Source: an uncultured beta proteobacterium
GTDB taxonomy: Bacteria; Pseudomonadota; Gammaproteobacteria; Burkholderiales; Burkholderiaceae_C
Direction: 5' to 3'
Assembly (NCBI GenBank): GCA_903938815.1
Contig: CAJAES010000105.1
Span: 1 to 38,809 of the forward strand
DNA length: 38,809 nt
Of this stretch, positions 1 through 7,159 are shown piece after piece. The notes under the pieces were generated by a model. The model ran no database searches and was not told where the DNA came from. It saw only the letters and a program-made list of their open reading frames with translations. The stretch's first letter is position 1. Each line of letters opens with the position of its first letter. The position numbers and the translations under genes were made by a program.

Positions 1-148
1 ACGAGTGGAGCCTGAACCGGCGCTACATGCAGCTTGAGGGCCTGCAGACCGTCAGCGATACTGTGCCCACTCGGCTGTCGGCTGTGCCGCGCTGAGCATG
101 TGTATCTCAACCTGTCCGGGTTGACGACTTACACCACGTCTCGGGACA
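1..148 (+). mobile_element. Right end of an IS256-like insertion sequence
   Basis: The transposase tail is followed after about 25 bases by a segment at roughly 120-148 containing GACTTACACCACGTC and then TCGGGACA. A TTACACCA core next to a GGGAC block is the layout I recall for terminal inverted repeats of IS256-family elements. The partner repeat lies outside the window, so the exact border and any target duplication cannot be confirmed. The element sits just past the 3' end of the exopolysaccharide gene cluster and may mark where that cluster was cut or rearranged. Confidence 0.5.
3..95 (+). pseudogene. C-terminal end of an IS256-family-like transposase (cut by window edge)
   Basis: Thirty in-frame residues enter from the left edge and stop at a TGA at 93-95. 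They read EWSLNRRYMQLEGL, a run of residues, then LSAVPR. The pattern E-W-x4-RRYM-x-LE is how I remember the extreme C-terminus of many IS256-group transposases, which would be DDE-type enzymes that cut and paste the element. Only the tail is visible, so catalytic residues cannot be checked and an intact gene may continue outside the window. The inverted-repeat-like sequence directly downstream supports the call. It could instead be another transposase family with a similar tail. Confidence 0.55.
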
Positions 149-314
149 TTACCCCGCCATGCCTCCGAACCGCGCTCGCCACTCGAAATTGGTCGCGTCC
201 GAGTGGCCGCCTTTGCTGCAGTTCTCCGCCACCTCCATGCCTGCCTCGTTGGAAATACCTACTTCTGGACGGTACTGAAACGGGTACGGGGTCACATCGT
301 GGCAGACACTCCAC
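149..314. other. Short region without a supported gene between IS end and acyltransferase gene
   Basis: About 165 bases separate the putative insertion-sequence end from the stop codon of the acyltransferase gene. Small open frames exist on both strands, but none has a ribosome binding site or a product I recognise. I see no clear terminator hairpin for the operon that ends here. The stretch may be a remnant of a gene disrupted by the insertion. Confidence 0.4.
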
Positions 315-1349
315 TCACGGGGTGGTCCGCCAATGCAAGGCAAAGCCGGCACGAGCGGCCCAGCCACGCCAACCGGGACCGGCCGCCACATCGGTGAGAA
401 ACAAGTGTTCCTCGTTGGCAAAGTCCCGCTTGGCCGGTGTGTCGCCCTCGCCACGGTCGATCAGCCTCACGCCGTCCGACCATGCCGCTTCGATAACGCG
501 GCGCAGGAGGATTCGGCCCGGCGCGTAGGCCTTGAAATCGGCGTCATACACTGGAAACCAGAAGTGCAAGGTCTGGTGGCATCGCAAGCCAAAGTGCGCG
601 GCGACGACCCGATCGCCGACACGTAGAACGCTCAAGATCGGCGTGCAGGCTGGGTCTCGCACCGCCAGAATTCGCCTCAACAGAGCAACGTTGCTGTCGA
701 CCTGCAAGGGTGCAGCCTTGCCGGTGCGGTCGTACTGCGCGTTCTTCAGCACGATCAGACGCTCCAGGTCGGCCGGAGCCTGGCTGGACTGGTACTCGAA
801 GGACACGGCGCCATGCTCCTGCTGCAGCTTGCGGTCCCGGCGTGCAGTGTCAGAAACCAACTTCTTGTCCCTCTGGGCCAGGCTTTCCCAATATGCACCC
901 GCCTGGTCGCCTAGCCTGATGCGCAGACCGATGCGCGATTGCGCCCGACTTGAGACGTTGAAGATCGAGGCCTGGGTCGCATCGAGGTGGCTGTAAAACA
1001 GCGCGCCGAGGCCCGCACGCTGCAGAATTTCGGACACCTTCAGCGTTGAATCGGCCGGCGACACCAGGCCGAAGTAGTCGGTCATTCCGCCCCCGACAGG
1101 CTCCCACAGGCCCAGCCAGGACCAGGCGCTTTTCACGCTCTGCAGGGGAAGCAAACCAACGCAGCGTCCCTCGCGTTCGACCACGACCACCCGAACGCCA
1201 TCCGTTACTGCCGCCACAGCCTCAACGTAAGCTGGCGAGAGGAATGCCCGCTGAAGTTCTGGCTGCGTCTGGACCCATTGGCTCCAAAGAGCCCTCTCGC
1301 TGCTCTCCAGACGATCCAGCCGTACGCACCGCGCAGTGACAGGCTTCAT
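315..1349 (-). CDS. GNAT/FemAB-type acyltransferase (CelD/BcsL-like)
   Basis: This 344-residue soluble protein probably transfers an acyl or aminoacyl group to a sugar during polymer synthesis. It resembles the BioF2/CelD-like GNAT group: an N-terminal alpha/beta half with LLPLQSVKS near residue 90, a basic helix (DKKLVSDTARRDRKLQQ) around 160-175, then a second GNAT-like half containing VVAAHFGL and FKAYAPGRILLRRVIEAAW, the typical fold core near the end. There is no signal peptide or membrane segment. Its ATG overlaps the stop of the upstream deacetylase gene (ATGA), which implies translational coupling. It is the last gene of the polysaccharide operon. Substrate is unknown. A second FemAB-like gene occurs at 13113-14165, so the locus has two such enzymes. 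Confidence 0.72.
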   Translation of the reverse strand: MKPVTARCVRLDRLESSERALWSQWVQTQPELQRAFLSPAYVEAVAAVTDGVRVVVVEREGRCVGLLPLQSVKSAWSWLGLWEPVGGGMTDYFGLVSPADSTLKVSEILQRAGLGALFYSHLDATQASIFNVSSRAQSRIGLRIRLGDQAGAYWESLAQRDKKLVSDTARRDRKLQQEHGAVSFEYQSSQAPADLERLIVLKNAQYDRTGKAAPLQVDSNVALLRRILAVRDPACTPILSVLRVGDRVVAAHFGLRCHQTLHFWFPVYDADFKAYAPGRILLRRVIEAAWSDGVRLIDRGEGDTPAKRDFANEEHLFLTDVAAGPGWRGWAARAGFALHWRTTP

Positions 1350-2338
1350 GTCAGGCTGCGCCGGGAAAAGAGGAATGCAGCCAGTTTCGGCCAGGACACC
1401 CGCCCAGACGGATCACAGGTCCAGACGTTTTCCGGCACATGGATGCGCCCAAGCGCCAATGGCCAATCGGTGCCCGGCCCCCGGGGCACGGGCACTACCC
1501 CTGTGACGCTGTTGAAGACCCATCGAAAGCCAGCGTCGTGTGCCTGACGGGCAAGCTCAAGGTTCCATGCGCCATGCGGGAAGGCCATCGACAAGGCGCC
1601 CGTCGTACGTGCCGCCAGCCAATCCGAAGATTGGCGAAGCTCTGCTTCCGCGTCATCGGCATGGGTCAGCGGTGCATGGCTGTGGCCGTGCGCACCCACT
1701 TCGATCCCAGAGGCATTCAGAAGTATCAATTGCGCCTCAGTCAGCATCTGTCGGCCGCCGCCCGGCACCTGAGGATCCAAGACGCCCATTGTCCAAAGCC
1801 GTTCGACGGGCATGGCGGCCAGAATGGCGTGGCATTGGTGCAGATCCAATTTGGCTAACCCCAGGACCTGTTGTAGTTGTGCTCGCTTGCGGTCATCACT
1901 CAACGCAGAAACCAGCGCGTCGGCCCACCAGCGCGAACGGGCATCCGCGATCGCGGATGGGACCGCGAAAACCACTGCGGGCAGGCCACGCGCCTGCAGC
2001 GCAGGCCCGGCGTGCAACAGCGTGTCCTGCCATCCATCGTCGAAGGTGATTAGCGCCGGGCAGCGCGGCAAGGTGCGCGGCTGAGCCAGTTGCGCAAGGG
2101 TGACCACGTTGTAGTGCTTCAGTATGAAGTCCAGACAACGCTCGAAGCCCGGGAGCGAGAAAGTGTATTCACGCTCAGACCCGGCCAGGGACGCGCTGCC
2201 CGCGGGCAGGACCCGGTGGAACATGAAAACCGTAAGGTGATGGCGGTTTCGAATTCGGTGCCACAAGGACCACAGCCCGCTGTGAAACAGCAAGGCCCTG
2301 ACCGTCGACTTGAGCGCTGGCAACAGATCGCGGCGCAC
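1346..2338 (-). CDS. Polysaccharide deacetylase family protein
   Basis: This 330-residue NodB-fold carbohydrate esterase probably removes acetyl groups from N-acetylated sugars of the polymer or its lipid-linked repeat. Visible motifs are FMFHRVLP near residue 38, the catalytic-site motif ITFDDGWQD at 97-105, and the metal-binding GAHGHSHAPL at about 216-225, followed by MAFPHGAWN. The first Asp of TFDDG is the expected general base and the histidines bind the metal. No clear signal peptide is present, so it may act in the cytoplasm. It abuts the upstream deacetylase gene with no gap and overlaps the downstream acyltransferase by four bases. Tandem deacetylases suggest different sites or sugars. 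Confidence 0.88.
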   Translation of the reverse strand: MRRDLLPALKSTVRALLFHSGLWSLWHRIRNRHHLTVFMFHRVLPAGSASLAGSEREYTFSLPGFERCLDFILKHYNVVTLAQLAQPRTLPRCPALITFDDGWQDTLLHAGPALQARGLPAVVFAVPSAIADARSRWWADALVSALSDDRKRAQLQQVLGLAKLDLHQCHAILAAMPVERLWTMGVLDPQVPGGGRQMLTEAQLILLNASGIEVGAHGHSHAPLTHADDAEAELRQSSDWLAARTTGALSMAFPHGAWNLELARQAHDAGFRWVFNSVTGVVPVPRGPGTDWPLALGRIHVPENVWTCDPSGRVSWPKLAAFLFSRRSLT

Positions 2339-3310
2339 TCAGCGCTCCTGCAGCTGCTCGCCGCGTTTGATGAGATTGCCGATCAGTTGGCGCGACATCT
2401 GGAAGTCCGTACGCGCCCAGGGCGTGAAACGCGGTACCTGGAAGGGGGATATGCCCTGTGGGGCAGTCCCCAGGGCGGTAGTCACAGCGCCGGTGTAGCC
2501 GGCCCTCTTTACCAGCCGGATGTCGCGATCGGAGAAGTCGGCCATGGGTTTGCCATTCGGGTAGGCGAAGTGCGGCACATCGGCATCGAGCAGGCTCTGC
2601 AGGCGTTCGCGACAACCCTGAATCTCCGCTAAGGATTCCGCCTCGTCGCAATAGGTCAAGATGGGATGCGCCACGGTATGGGAGCCGATGTCGAAGCCCA
2701 TGCCGTGGACACTGCGCAAGTGTCCTTCGGTGAACCTGGGCACCTGCTCGAGCGAAACCTGTGCCATTTCTTCGATGCGGGCGATCAGGTCGTCCCGGAA
2801 TGGCACGCGCAGGTACTTCAGGAATGCCGTCAGCTGTTCAGCGGCCGCCAAGCGACGGGCCGGTGTGCTCAGATCCAGGCGACCGATCGCTGGATGTGGA
2901 ATCTGCAGTTCGTTGCCCGGGCAATGCTGCAGGGCATAAGAGATGCGCTCCGACCACAACGGCGCACCATCCAGTTGCGATGTCGTTACAAAAAATGTGG
3001 CTGGAAGTTTGCGCGCCTGAAGTATCGGACAGACAGTGTCTGGCCAATCGACGTAGCCGTCGTCGAAGGTAATGCAGGCCGTGCCGTCGCTGGGCCTGCC
3101 ATTGCGAAGGCGGGCCATAGCCTCGGACAACGGCACCACCTCGAAGTGCGCCACGATCAAATCCAGCACCTTGCCGAACATCTCAGAATAGGGTTGCCCA
3201 GTAACAGGATCCACCGTCCGCTCGGGGATGCTGTGGAATACGAATACGGCCGTCCGGTGCCGAGCCAGGGCGCGCACCAAGGGCTTAGTGATAGGAGAGG
3301 ACCAGTTCAT
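2339..3310 (-). CDS. Polysaccharide deacetylase family protein
   Basis: This 323-residue NodB-type deacetylase resembles the gene that follows it but is not a close copy. Motifs are VFVFHSIPE near residue 23, ITFDDGYVDWP at 80-90, FFVTTSQLDG near 106 and the metal-binding GSHTVAHPIL at 209-218, then HFAYPNGKPMADFS. The spacing of these motifs is normal for the family and the protein appears complete. It starts four bases after the stop of the O-ligase-like gene and ends immediately before the next deacetylase gene, so it is cotranscribed. Inference: it trims acetyl groups from the exopolysaccharide. Which sugar is unknown. Confidence 0.88.
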   Translation of the reverse strand: MNWSSPITKPLVRALARHRTAVFVFHSIPERTVDPVTGQPYSEMFGKVLDLIVAHFEVVPLSEAMARLRNGRPSDGTACITFDDGYVDWPDTVCPILQARKLPATFFVTTSQLDGAPLWSERISYALQHCPGNELQIPHPAIGRLDLSTPARRLAAAEQLTAFLKYLRVPFRDDLIARIEEMAQVSLEQVPRFTEGHLRSVHGMGFDIGSHTVAHPILTYCDEAESLAEIQGCRERLQSLLDADVPHFAYPNGKPMADFSDRDIRLVKRAGYTGAVTTALGTAPQGISPFQVPRFTPWARTDFQMSRQLIGNLIKRGEQLQER

Positions 3311-3314
3311 GTCT

Positions 3315-4631
3315 TTAGACTGCTGCAGGCGTCAGGGGCATCACCAGACGTTGTTCCACCAGCCGGCAGCTGATCATCGCGATCATGATCAAGTAATACG
3401 GCAATTCGAAATAGGCCATGCTGACGCCCGCACCGCCTGCCATGTAGACCAGCAGACTCCCAGAAAGTGCCGTCCCCAAACCGTGGGCCCACTGGAGATC
3501 GGAGCCGCCGGCACGACCGAGTCGACGCAACTTCAGCGCGTAGTAGAAGCCAGAAGCCAAGACACTCAGAAAGATCACGAGGCCGACAAAACCCTGGTCA
3601 CCCAGAACCTCGAAGTAGATGCTGTGCGCTGCCTTGCCTCCGCCTCGAACACCTTCCACAACGGGAATGTTCACGAAGTCGAGCAGGCCGGACTCGCCCC
3701 TGAACGTGTTCCAGACGGCTCCGCTTTCGACCGCATGGTACCCGCCACCCACAATAGGGTGTTTCAGAGCGATGGCCGAACTGATTTGCCAGGCCGCCAG
3801 GCGACCCTGGAAAGAACTGTCCTCCCCGGCCTGGCCGATGGTGTTCATACGCGCCTCCCAGGTGGCGGGGGCAAAGGCCAGCAGCGTCGCACCGGCTGCC
3901 AAGACGATCAATGTGCCCAGCACTTTGCGCCGGCTCACGGAAATCTGCCAAACCGCATAGATAGTCAGTGCGATCAGACCGCCACGGGAGTAAGTTGCAA
4001 TAACTGAAATCACCAGCAGCAGCACACTGACCAGCATCAGGGGCTTCAGGATCTTGGAGGCGGTGTGCTGCCTCAGGTGCATCAACAACGGAATGAGCAT
4101 TACCGTGACCACCGCCAAGTGGTTGTTGTCGCCGTACTTCGCGAGCCCACGCACGATGTGTCCCCCCCCGGAGGAGATGAACTTCAAGCCTTCCAGCGCC
4201 GTGTGGATACCGATACCCAGGCAGATCGCCCACAACAGAGCATGAATGCGCAAGGACGAACGCAGCACCAGCGGCAACAACAGGCAGAAGAGCACGAGCT
4301 TGGTGATGTTCTCGACGTACTCCGCGTTCCGGGCCAGTCCACTGTAGGCGGCGGCTCCCACCAACCAGCATTGCAACAGCATGATCAACAGCAGCGTGGT
4401 GAACCAGCCTTTGCCGAATTCGTAGCTCAGACCCTTGTTCCTGAACAGCAATAGCACAAGCGCCATCAAGGCAAACGTTGTGCCGTACGGGAAGGTCTGC
4501 ATCGACCCGTACATATAGTTGTCCAGCGCCATGAAGCCCGACCAAGCCCACAACAACATTGCGTTGAACGCGTTGCGGATGCCAAGGCCCAGCAGCACCA
4601 CGATCAGCAGCATGATGACGATGTCACGCAC
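3315..4631 (-). CDS. O-antigen ligase-like membrane protein, exosortase A-associated
   Basis: This protein of about 438 residues has around ten hydrophobic segments and belongs to the Wzy/WaaL-like group that includes the exosortase A-associated putative O-glycosylation ligase family. Motifs include SGFMALDNYMYG near the N-terminus, GLAKYGDNNHLAV in the middle, and the large periplasmic loop with QGRLAAWQ and HPIVGGGYHAVES, then AAHSIYFEVLGDQGFVGL, which holds the conserved ligase/polymerase histidine. I chose the GTG at 4631 because AAGGGAGG lies eight bases upstream and homologous proteins begin near this hydrophobic segment. A longer frame starting at 4712 would add a hydrophilic, non-conserved tail. 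The start overlaps the end of the small upstream gene. It may polymerise the repeat units or ligate glycan to a PEP-CTERM protein. Confidence 0.85.
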   Translation of the reverse strand: MRDIVIMLLIVVLLGLGIRNAFNAMLLWAWSGFMALDNYMYGSMQTFPYGTTFALMALVLLLFRNKGLSYEFGKGWFTTLLLIMLLQCWLVGAAAYSGLARNAEYVENITKLVLFCLLLPLVLRSSLRIHALLWAICLGIGIHTALEGLKFISSGGGHIVRGLAKYGDNNHLAVVTVMLIPLLMHLRQHTASKILKPLMLVSVLLLVISVIATYSRGGLIALTIYAVWQISVSRRKVLGTLIVLAAGATLLAFAPATWEARMNTIGQAGEDSSFQGRLAAWQISSAIALKHPIVGGGYHAVESGAVWNTFRGESGLLDFVNIPVVEGVRGGGKAAHSIYFEVLGDQGFVGLVIFLSVLASGFYYALKLRRLGRAGGSDLQWAHGLGTALSGSLLVYMAGGAGVSMAYFELPYYLIMIAMISCRLVEQRLVMPLTPAAV

Positions 4632-4794
4632 GTGGTGGGCCTCCCTTAGGAACGGGGACCGGTTCTTTTGACGTGCTCGGGTCGTCGAAGATCCAGCGAC
4701 CGTGCCGGCCACCCAAGCGCTCGGCGCGCTCCACGCCGATCAGCACCATGATCACAATCACCAGAACCAGCGCAATCAGTGCGGCGTCAATCAC
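4624..4794 (-). CDS. Small single-pass membrane protein (56 residues) between glycosyltransferase and O-ligase-like gene
   Basis: This short gene fills the gap between stp2-like glycosyltransferase and the O-ligase-like gene. Its GTG start overlaps the upstream TGA (GTGA at 4791-4794), and its own TGA at 4624-4626 lies inside the next gene, so both ends show translational coupling. The product has a strong N-terminal transmembrane helix made of Ala, Leu, Val and Ile (residues 2-21), then a charged segment VERAERLGGRHGRWIFDD and a Pro-rich tail (PVPVPKGGPP). I know no characterised family for it. The position suggests an accessory of the ligase/polymerase. It could be overlooked because of its length and GTG start. 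Confidence 0.66.
   Translation of the reverse strand: MIDAALIALVLVIVIMVLIGVERAERLGGRHGRWIFDDPSTSKEPVPVPKGGPPRA
4640..4647 (-). promoter_or_regulatory. Ribosome binding site fixing the GTG start of the O-ligase-like gene
   Basis: On the minus strand AAGGGAGG ends eight bases before the GTG at 4631. It lies inside the coding sequence of the upstream 56-residue gene. It decides in favour of the short form of the O-ligase-like protein. Confidence 0.7.
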
Positions 4795-5942
4795 AACGCA
4801 GCTTTCAGCCGGAAGAGGCCGTTGTAAGCGGCTAGCACCGGGGCCAAGCCATAAAGCTCGCGGCCCACGGTGCCTGCGGCGGCCGCGTCCACCCGGGCAA
4901 CTGCCGGGTCGGCCCAGCATCGGCTGATAGCCTGCACCATGGCCCGTACATCGCCCGAGGGTACAAGTGCGCCCAAGGTGCCAGCGCCCAGCACGGCGCC
5001 GTTGCCGCCCACATCGGTGGCAATGATCGGCAGCCCCGTCACCATCGCCTCCTGAAGGGTGCATGAGGTGCCCTCGGCCAGCGAGGGCATCACGAAACAA
5101 TCCATGTGGCGCAGCAGATCCGGCACGTCGGCCCGGCTACCCGCCAGCCACGCCAGATCGGCGCAGCCACGGTCAGCAAGAAGCTGGCGCAACTCAGCTT
5201 CCAGCGCCCCACTGCCCACCAGCATCAAACGCACTCGTTCGCGCGCCGATGGGTTGCTCTGCACCAGTTCGGCAAACGCTTCTACCAGCAGGCGGTGGTT
5301 CTTGATCGTCTCCAACCGGCCCACACTGCCGACCACCCAGTGTTCGCCACGCGTGAACGGGAAACCTGGCGGCACCGGGTCTCCAGCCCGCGCAGGCCGG
5401 AAGCGCACAGTGTCGACGCCATTGATGACCAGGCGCACCTTGCCTGGCGCCATGCCCACGGCATGTACAAGGTAGTCGTATATCGGTTGGGAGACGGCCA
5501 CGAAGCGCTGCACGAACCGACCGTAGACACGTCGATACCAGCGAAACTTTCGGTTGGAGCCGTCTGGGTCCGCCACATCCCAGCCGTGTTCGGCGTGTAC
5601 CCGGCACGGCACACCGGCAACCATGGCCACGGGCGCGAACTCCAGCGCTGCCAGGTTGCAGCTGTGCAGGACATCTGGCTTGAGCGCACGCAGCAGCTTG
5701 TACATGCGCGGGTACAGGCCGAACGGTTGCCCCGGCTTCTTGTTCAGGGAGATCAGTTCGACATCCGTGCGCTGGATGCGAGACGCAAAGACCGGGTCAA
5801 CTGCGGTGAGCGCCACCACAGTGTGTCGATAGGCCTCATGCGGGAGGCCATCGATGAGTTGCACGACGACGTTCTCCAGCCCACCGGCCGCAAAGCCGTA
5901 GACCAGGTGAACCACATGCACTGGCGGCTTGCTCGTGGTCAC
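4791..5942 (-). CDS. Family 4 glycosyltransferase, PEP-CTERM/EpsH1-associated (stp2-like)
   Basis: This 383-residue GT-B glycosyltransferase adds a sugar to the lipid-linked exopolysaccharide intermediate in the cytoplasm. It begins PPVHVVHLVYGFAAGGLEN, where the Gly-rich loop near residue 17-20 is the acceptor-side motif, and carries VSQPIYDYL near 150, INGVDTVRF near 175, VGSVGRLETIKNH near 208 and the C-terminal donor-binding stretch with PSLAEGTSCTLQEAMVTGLPIIATDVGGN. The E-x7-E pattern in that stretch is typical of GT4 enzymes. This matches the stp2 subfamily that travels with exosortase A. Its GTG overlaps the stop of the preceding glycosyltransferase (GTGA at 5939-5942). The open frame continues far upstream but that part is a shadow of the neighbouring gene. 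Confidence 0.88.
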   Translation of the reverse strand: MTTSKPPVHVVHLVYGFAAGGLENVVVQLIDGLPHEAYRHTVVALTAVDPVFASRIQRTDVELISLNKKPGQPFGLYPRMYKLLRALKPDVLHSCNLAALEFAPVAMVAGVPCRVHAEHGWDVADPDGSNRKFRWYRRVYGRFVQRFVAVSQPIYDYLVHAVGMAPGKVRLVINGVDTVRFRPARAGDPVPPGFPFTRGEHWVVGSVGRLETIKNHRLLVEAFAELVQSNPSARERVRLMLVGSGALEAELRQLLADRGCADLAWLAGSRADVPDLLRHMDCFVMPSLAEGTSCTLQEAMVTGLPIIATDVGGNGAVLGAGTLGALVPSGDVRAMVQAISRCWADPAVARVDAAAAGTVGRELYGLAPVLAAYNGLFRLKAAL

Positions 5943-7153
5943 GCGGCCATCCGGGTCAGTTGCGGCCAGGACGAAGCCACTTCGCGAAAGAGTGTGAGCT
6001 GCCCCTGGGAAGTGGCCTGCCAGGAAAACGCCTCGGCGTAGCGCCGCGTCGCGGCGCGTTTCGGCATCTGTTCCTGCAACGCTTGCCAAGCCGCTGCCAG
6101 TGCTGCGGCCGTTCGATCGCTCATCAGTTGCCCGGCCTCGGGCGAAGCCACCACCTCGGGCGTACCCCAGATATCCGTAGCCACCACCGGCGTCCCACAG
6201 GCCATCGATTCCAGCAGCACATTCGCCCAGCCTTCGCGGCTGGAGCACAGCAGTGATGCATCGGCCGCGCTGTACCACCAGCGCAGCTCGGCGTTGTCCA
6301 CCAGGCCGACGAAGCGCACGCGATCCTGCACACCCAGGCCGCCAGCCAGCGCCTTGAGCGCGGCCTCTTCGGGGCCGCGCCCCACGATGCACAGGCGTAC
6401 GTCCGGCATCTTCACCATGGCCTCGATGGCAATGTGGTGGCCCTTGCGCTCGATCAGGTGGCCCACCGACAGCAGCATCCGGCCTTCGGCCGGCAGCCCG
6501 AGCTTTGCCCGCGCCTCGACCATGGGCTCGGGGCGGAAGCGTTCCAGGTCGACACCGTTGCGCAGCACATGCAACTTGGCGGGGTCGGCACCCAGTTCGG
6601 TCAGGCGGTCCATCAGCGCCTTGCACACGCCGATGGACGCAGCCGCCTGCGCGGCTGTTTCCAGGATGCGGCGCCGCGGTTCGGGAAAGTCGGGGATCAG
6701 GTTCAGGTCGGTTCCGCGCGCGGTCACGACGAAGGGCTTGCCCAGGCGTCGGGCGATGATGGCTGCGGCCACGGCGTCGGGGTAGTAGTAGTGGGCGTCG
6801 ATCAGATCGAAGTCGAACCCATCCGCGATCAGGCGCTGAACTGCCGGCCACGCGGCGCGCGCAATGCTGGCGGGCGCCATGTTCATGCCCACCTTGGGCA
6901 GCAGAAGGTAGCGCGGGTACTGCACGTGGATGCCGTGGCGCGTGTCTTCACGGGGCGTAGCGGCAAACTGCCCGTACTCCCCGAAACGCTCCCCCGTCAG
7001 CGGGAACCACGGCACAGGCGCTATCACGCGGGTCTCCACCTCGCCGGTCTTCAGCAGTTCACGCAGGCGCGTTTCCACGAAGATGCCGTGAGACGGCCGC
7101 ACTGCGCTCGGGTAGAGCGTGCTGAACAACAGCGTGCGGATGCGCCGGCTCAT
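5939..7153 (-). CDS. Family 4 glycosyltransferase
   Basis: This 404-residue GT-B glycosyltransferase begins IRTLLFSTLYPSAVRPSHG, a start often seen in GT4 enzymes of exopolysaccharide loci. The N-terminal half contains DLIDAHYYYPDAVAA near 135 and the FVVTARGTDLN motif near 160. The C-terminal half has LRNGVDLERF near 215, LLSVGHLIERKGHH near 250, VGRGPEEAALK near 280 and SSREGWANVLLESMACGTPVV near 325, which is the nucleotide-sugar-binding EX7E motif. It starts six bases after the upstream gene and overlaps the next one. No membrane segment is visible. The sugar donor cannot be told from sequence. It extends the repeat unit in the cytoplasm. Confidence 0.85.
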   Translation of the reverse strand: MSRRIRTLLFSTLYPSAVRPSHGIFVETRLRELLKTGEVETRVIAPVPWFPLTGERFGEYGQFAATPREDTRHGIHVQYPRYLLLPKVGMNMAPASIARAAWPAVQRLIADGFDFDLIDAHYYYPDAVAAAIIARRLGKPFVVTARGTDLNLIPDFPEPRRRILETAAQAAASIGVCKALMDRLTELGADPAKLHVLRNGVDLERFRPEPMVEARAKLGLPAEGRMLLSVGHLIERKGHHIAIEAMVKMPDVRLCIVGRGPEEAALKALAGGLGVQDRVRFVGLVDNAELRWWYSAADASLLCSSREGWANVLLESMACGTPVVATDIWGTPEVVASPEAGQLMSDRTAAALAAAWQALQEQMPKRAATRRYAEAFSWQATSQGQLTLFREVASSWPQLTRMAA

Positions 7154-7159
7154 GGTGGC

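Noticed and set aside
149..454. Minus-strand open frame of about 100 residues reading from the acyltransferase 3' end toward the IS
   Set aside because: It overlaps the well-supported acyltransferase gene, has no ribosome binding site and no recognisable domain. The downstream part looks somewhat protein-like but I could not support it.
5943..6851. Upstream extension of the stp2-like glycosyltransferase frame by about 300 residues
   Set aside because: The extension is Arg/Gly/Pro-rich, lies opposite no domain and overlaps a complete glycosyltransferase in another frame. The GTG at 5942 with a GTGA overlap fits better.
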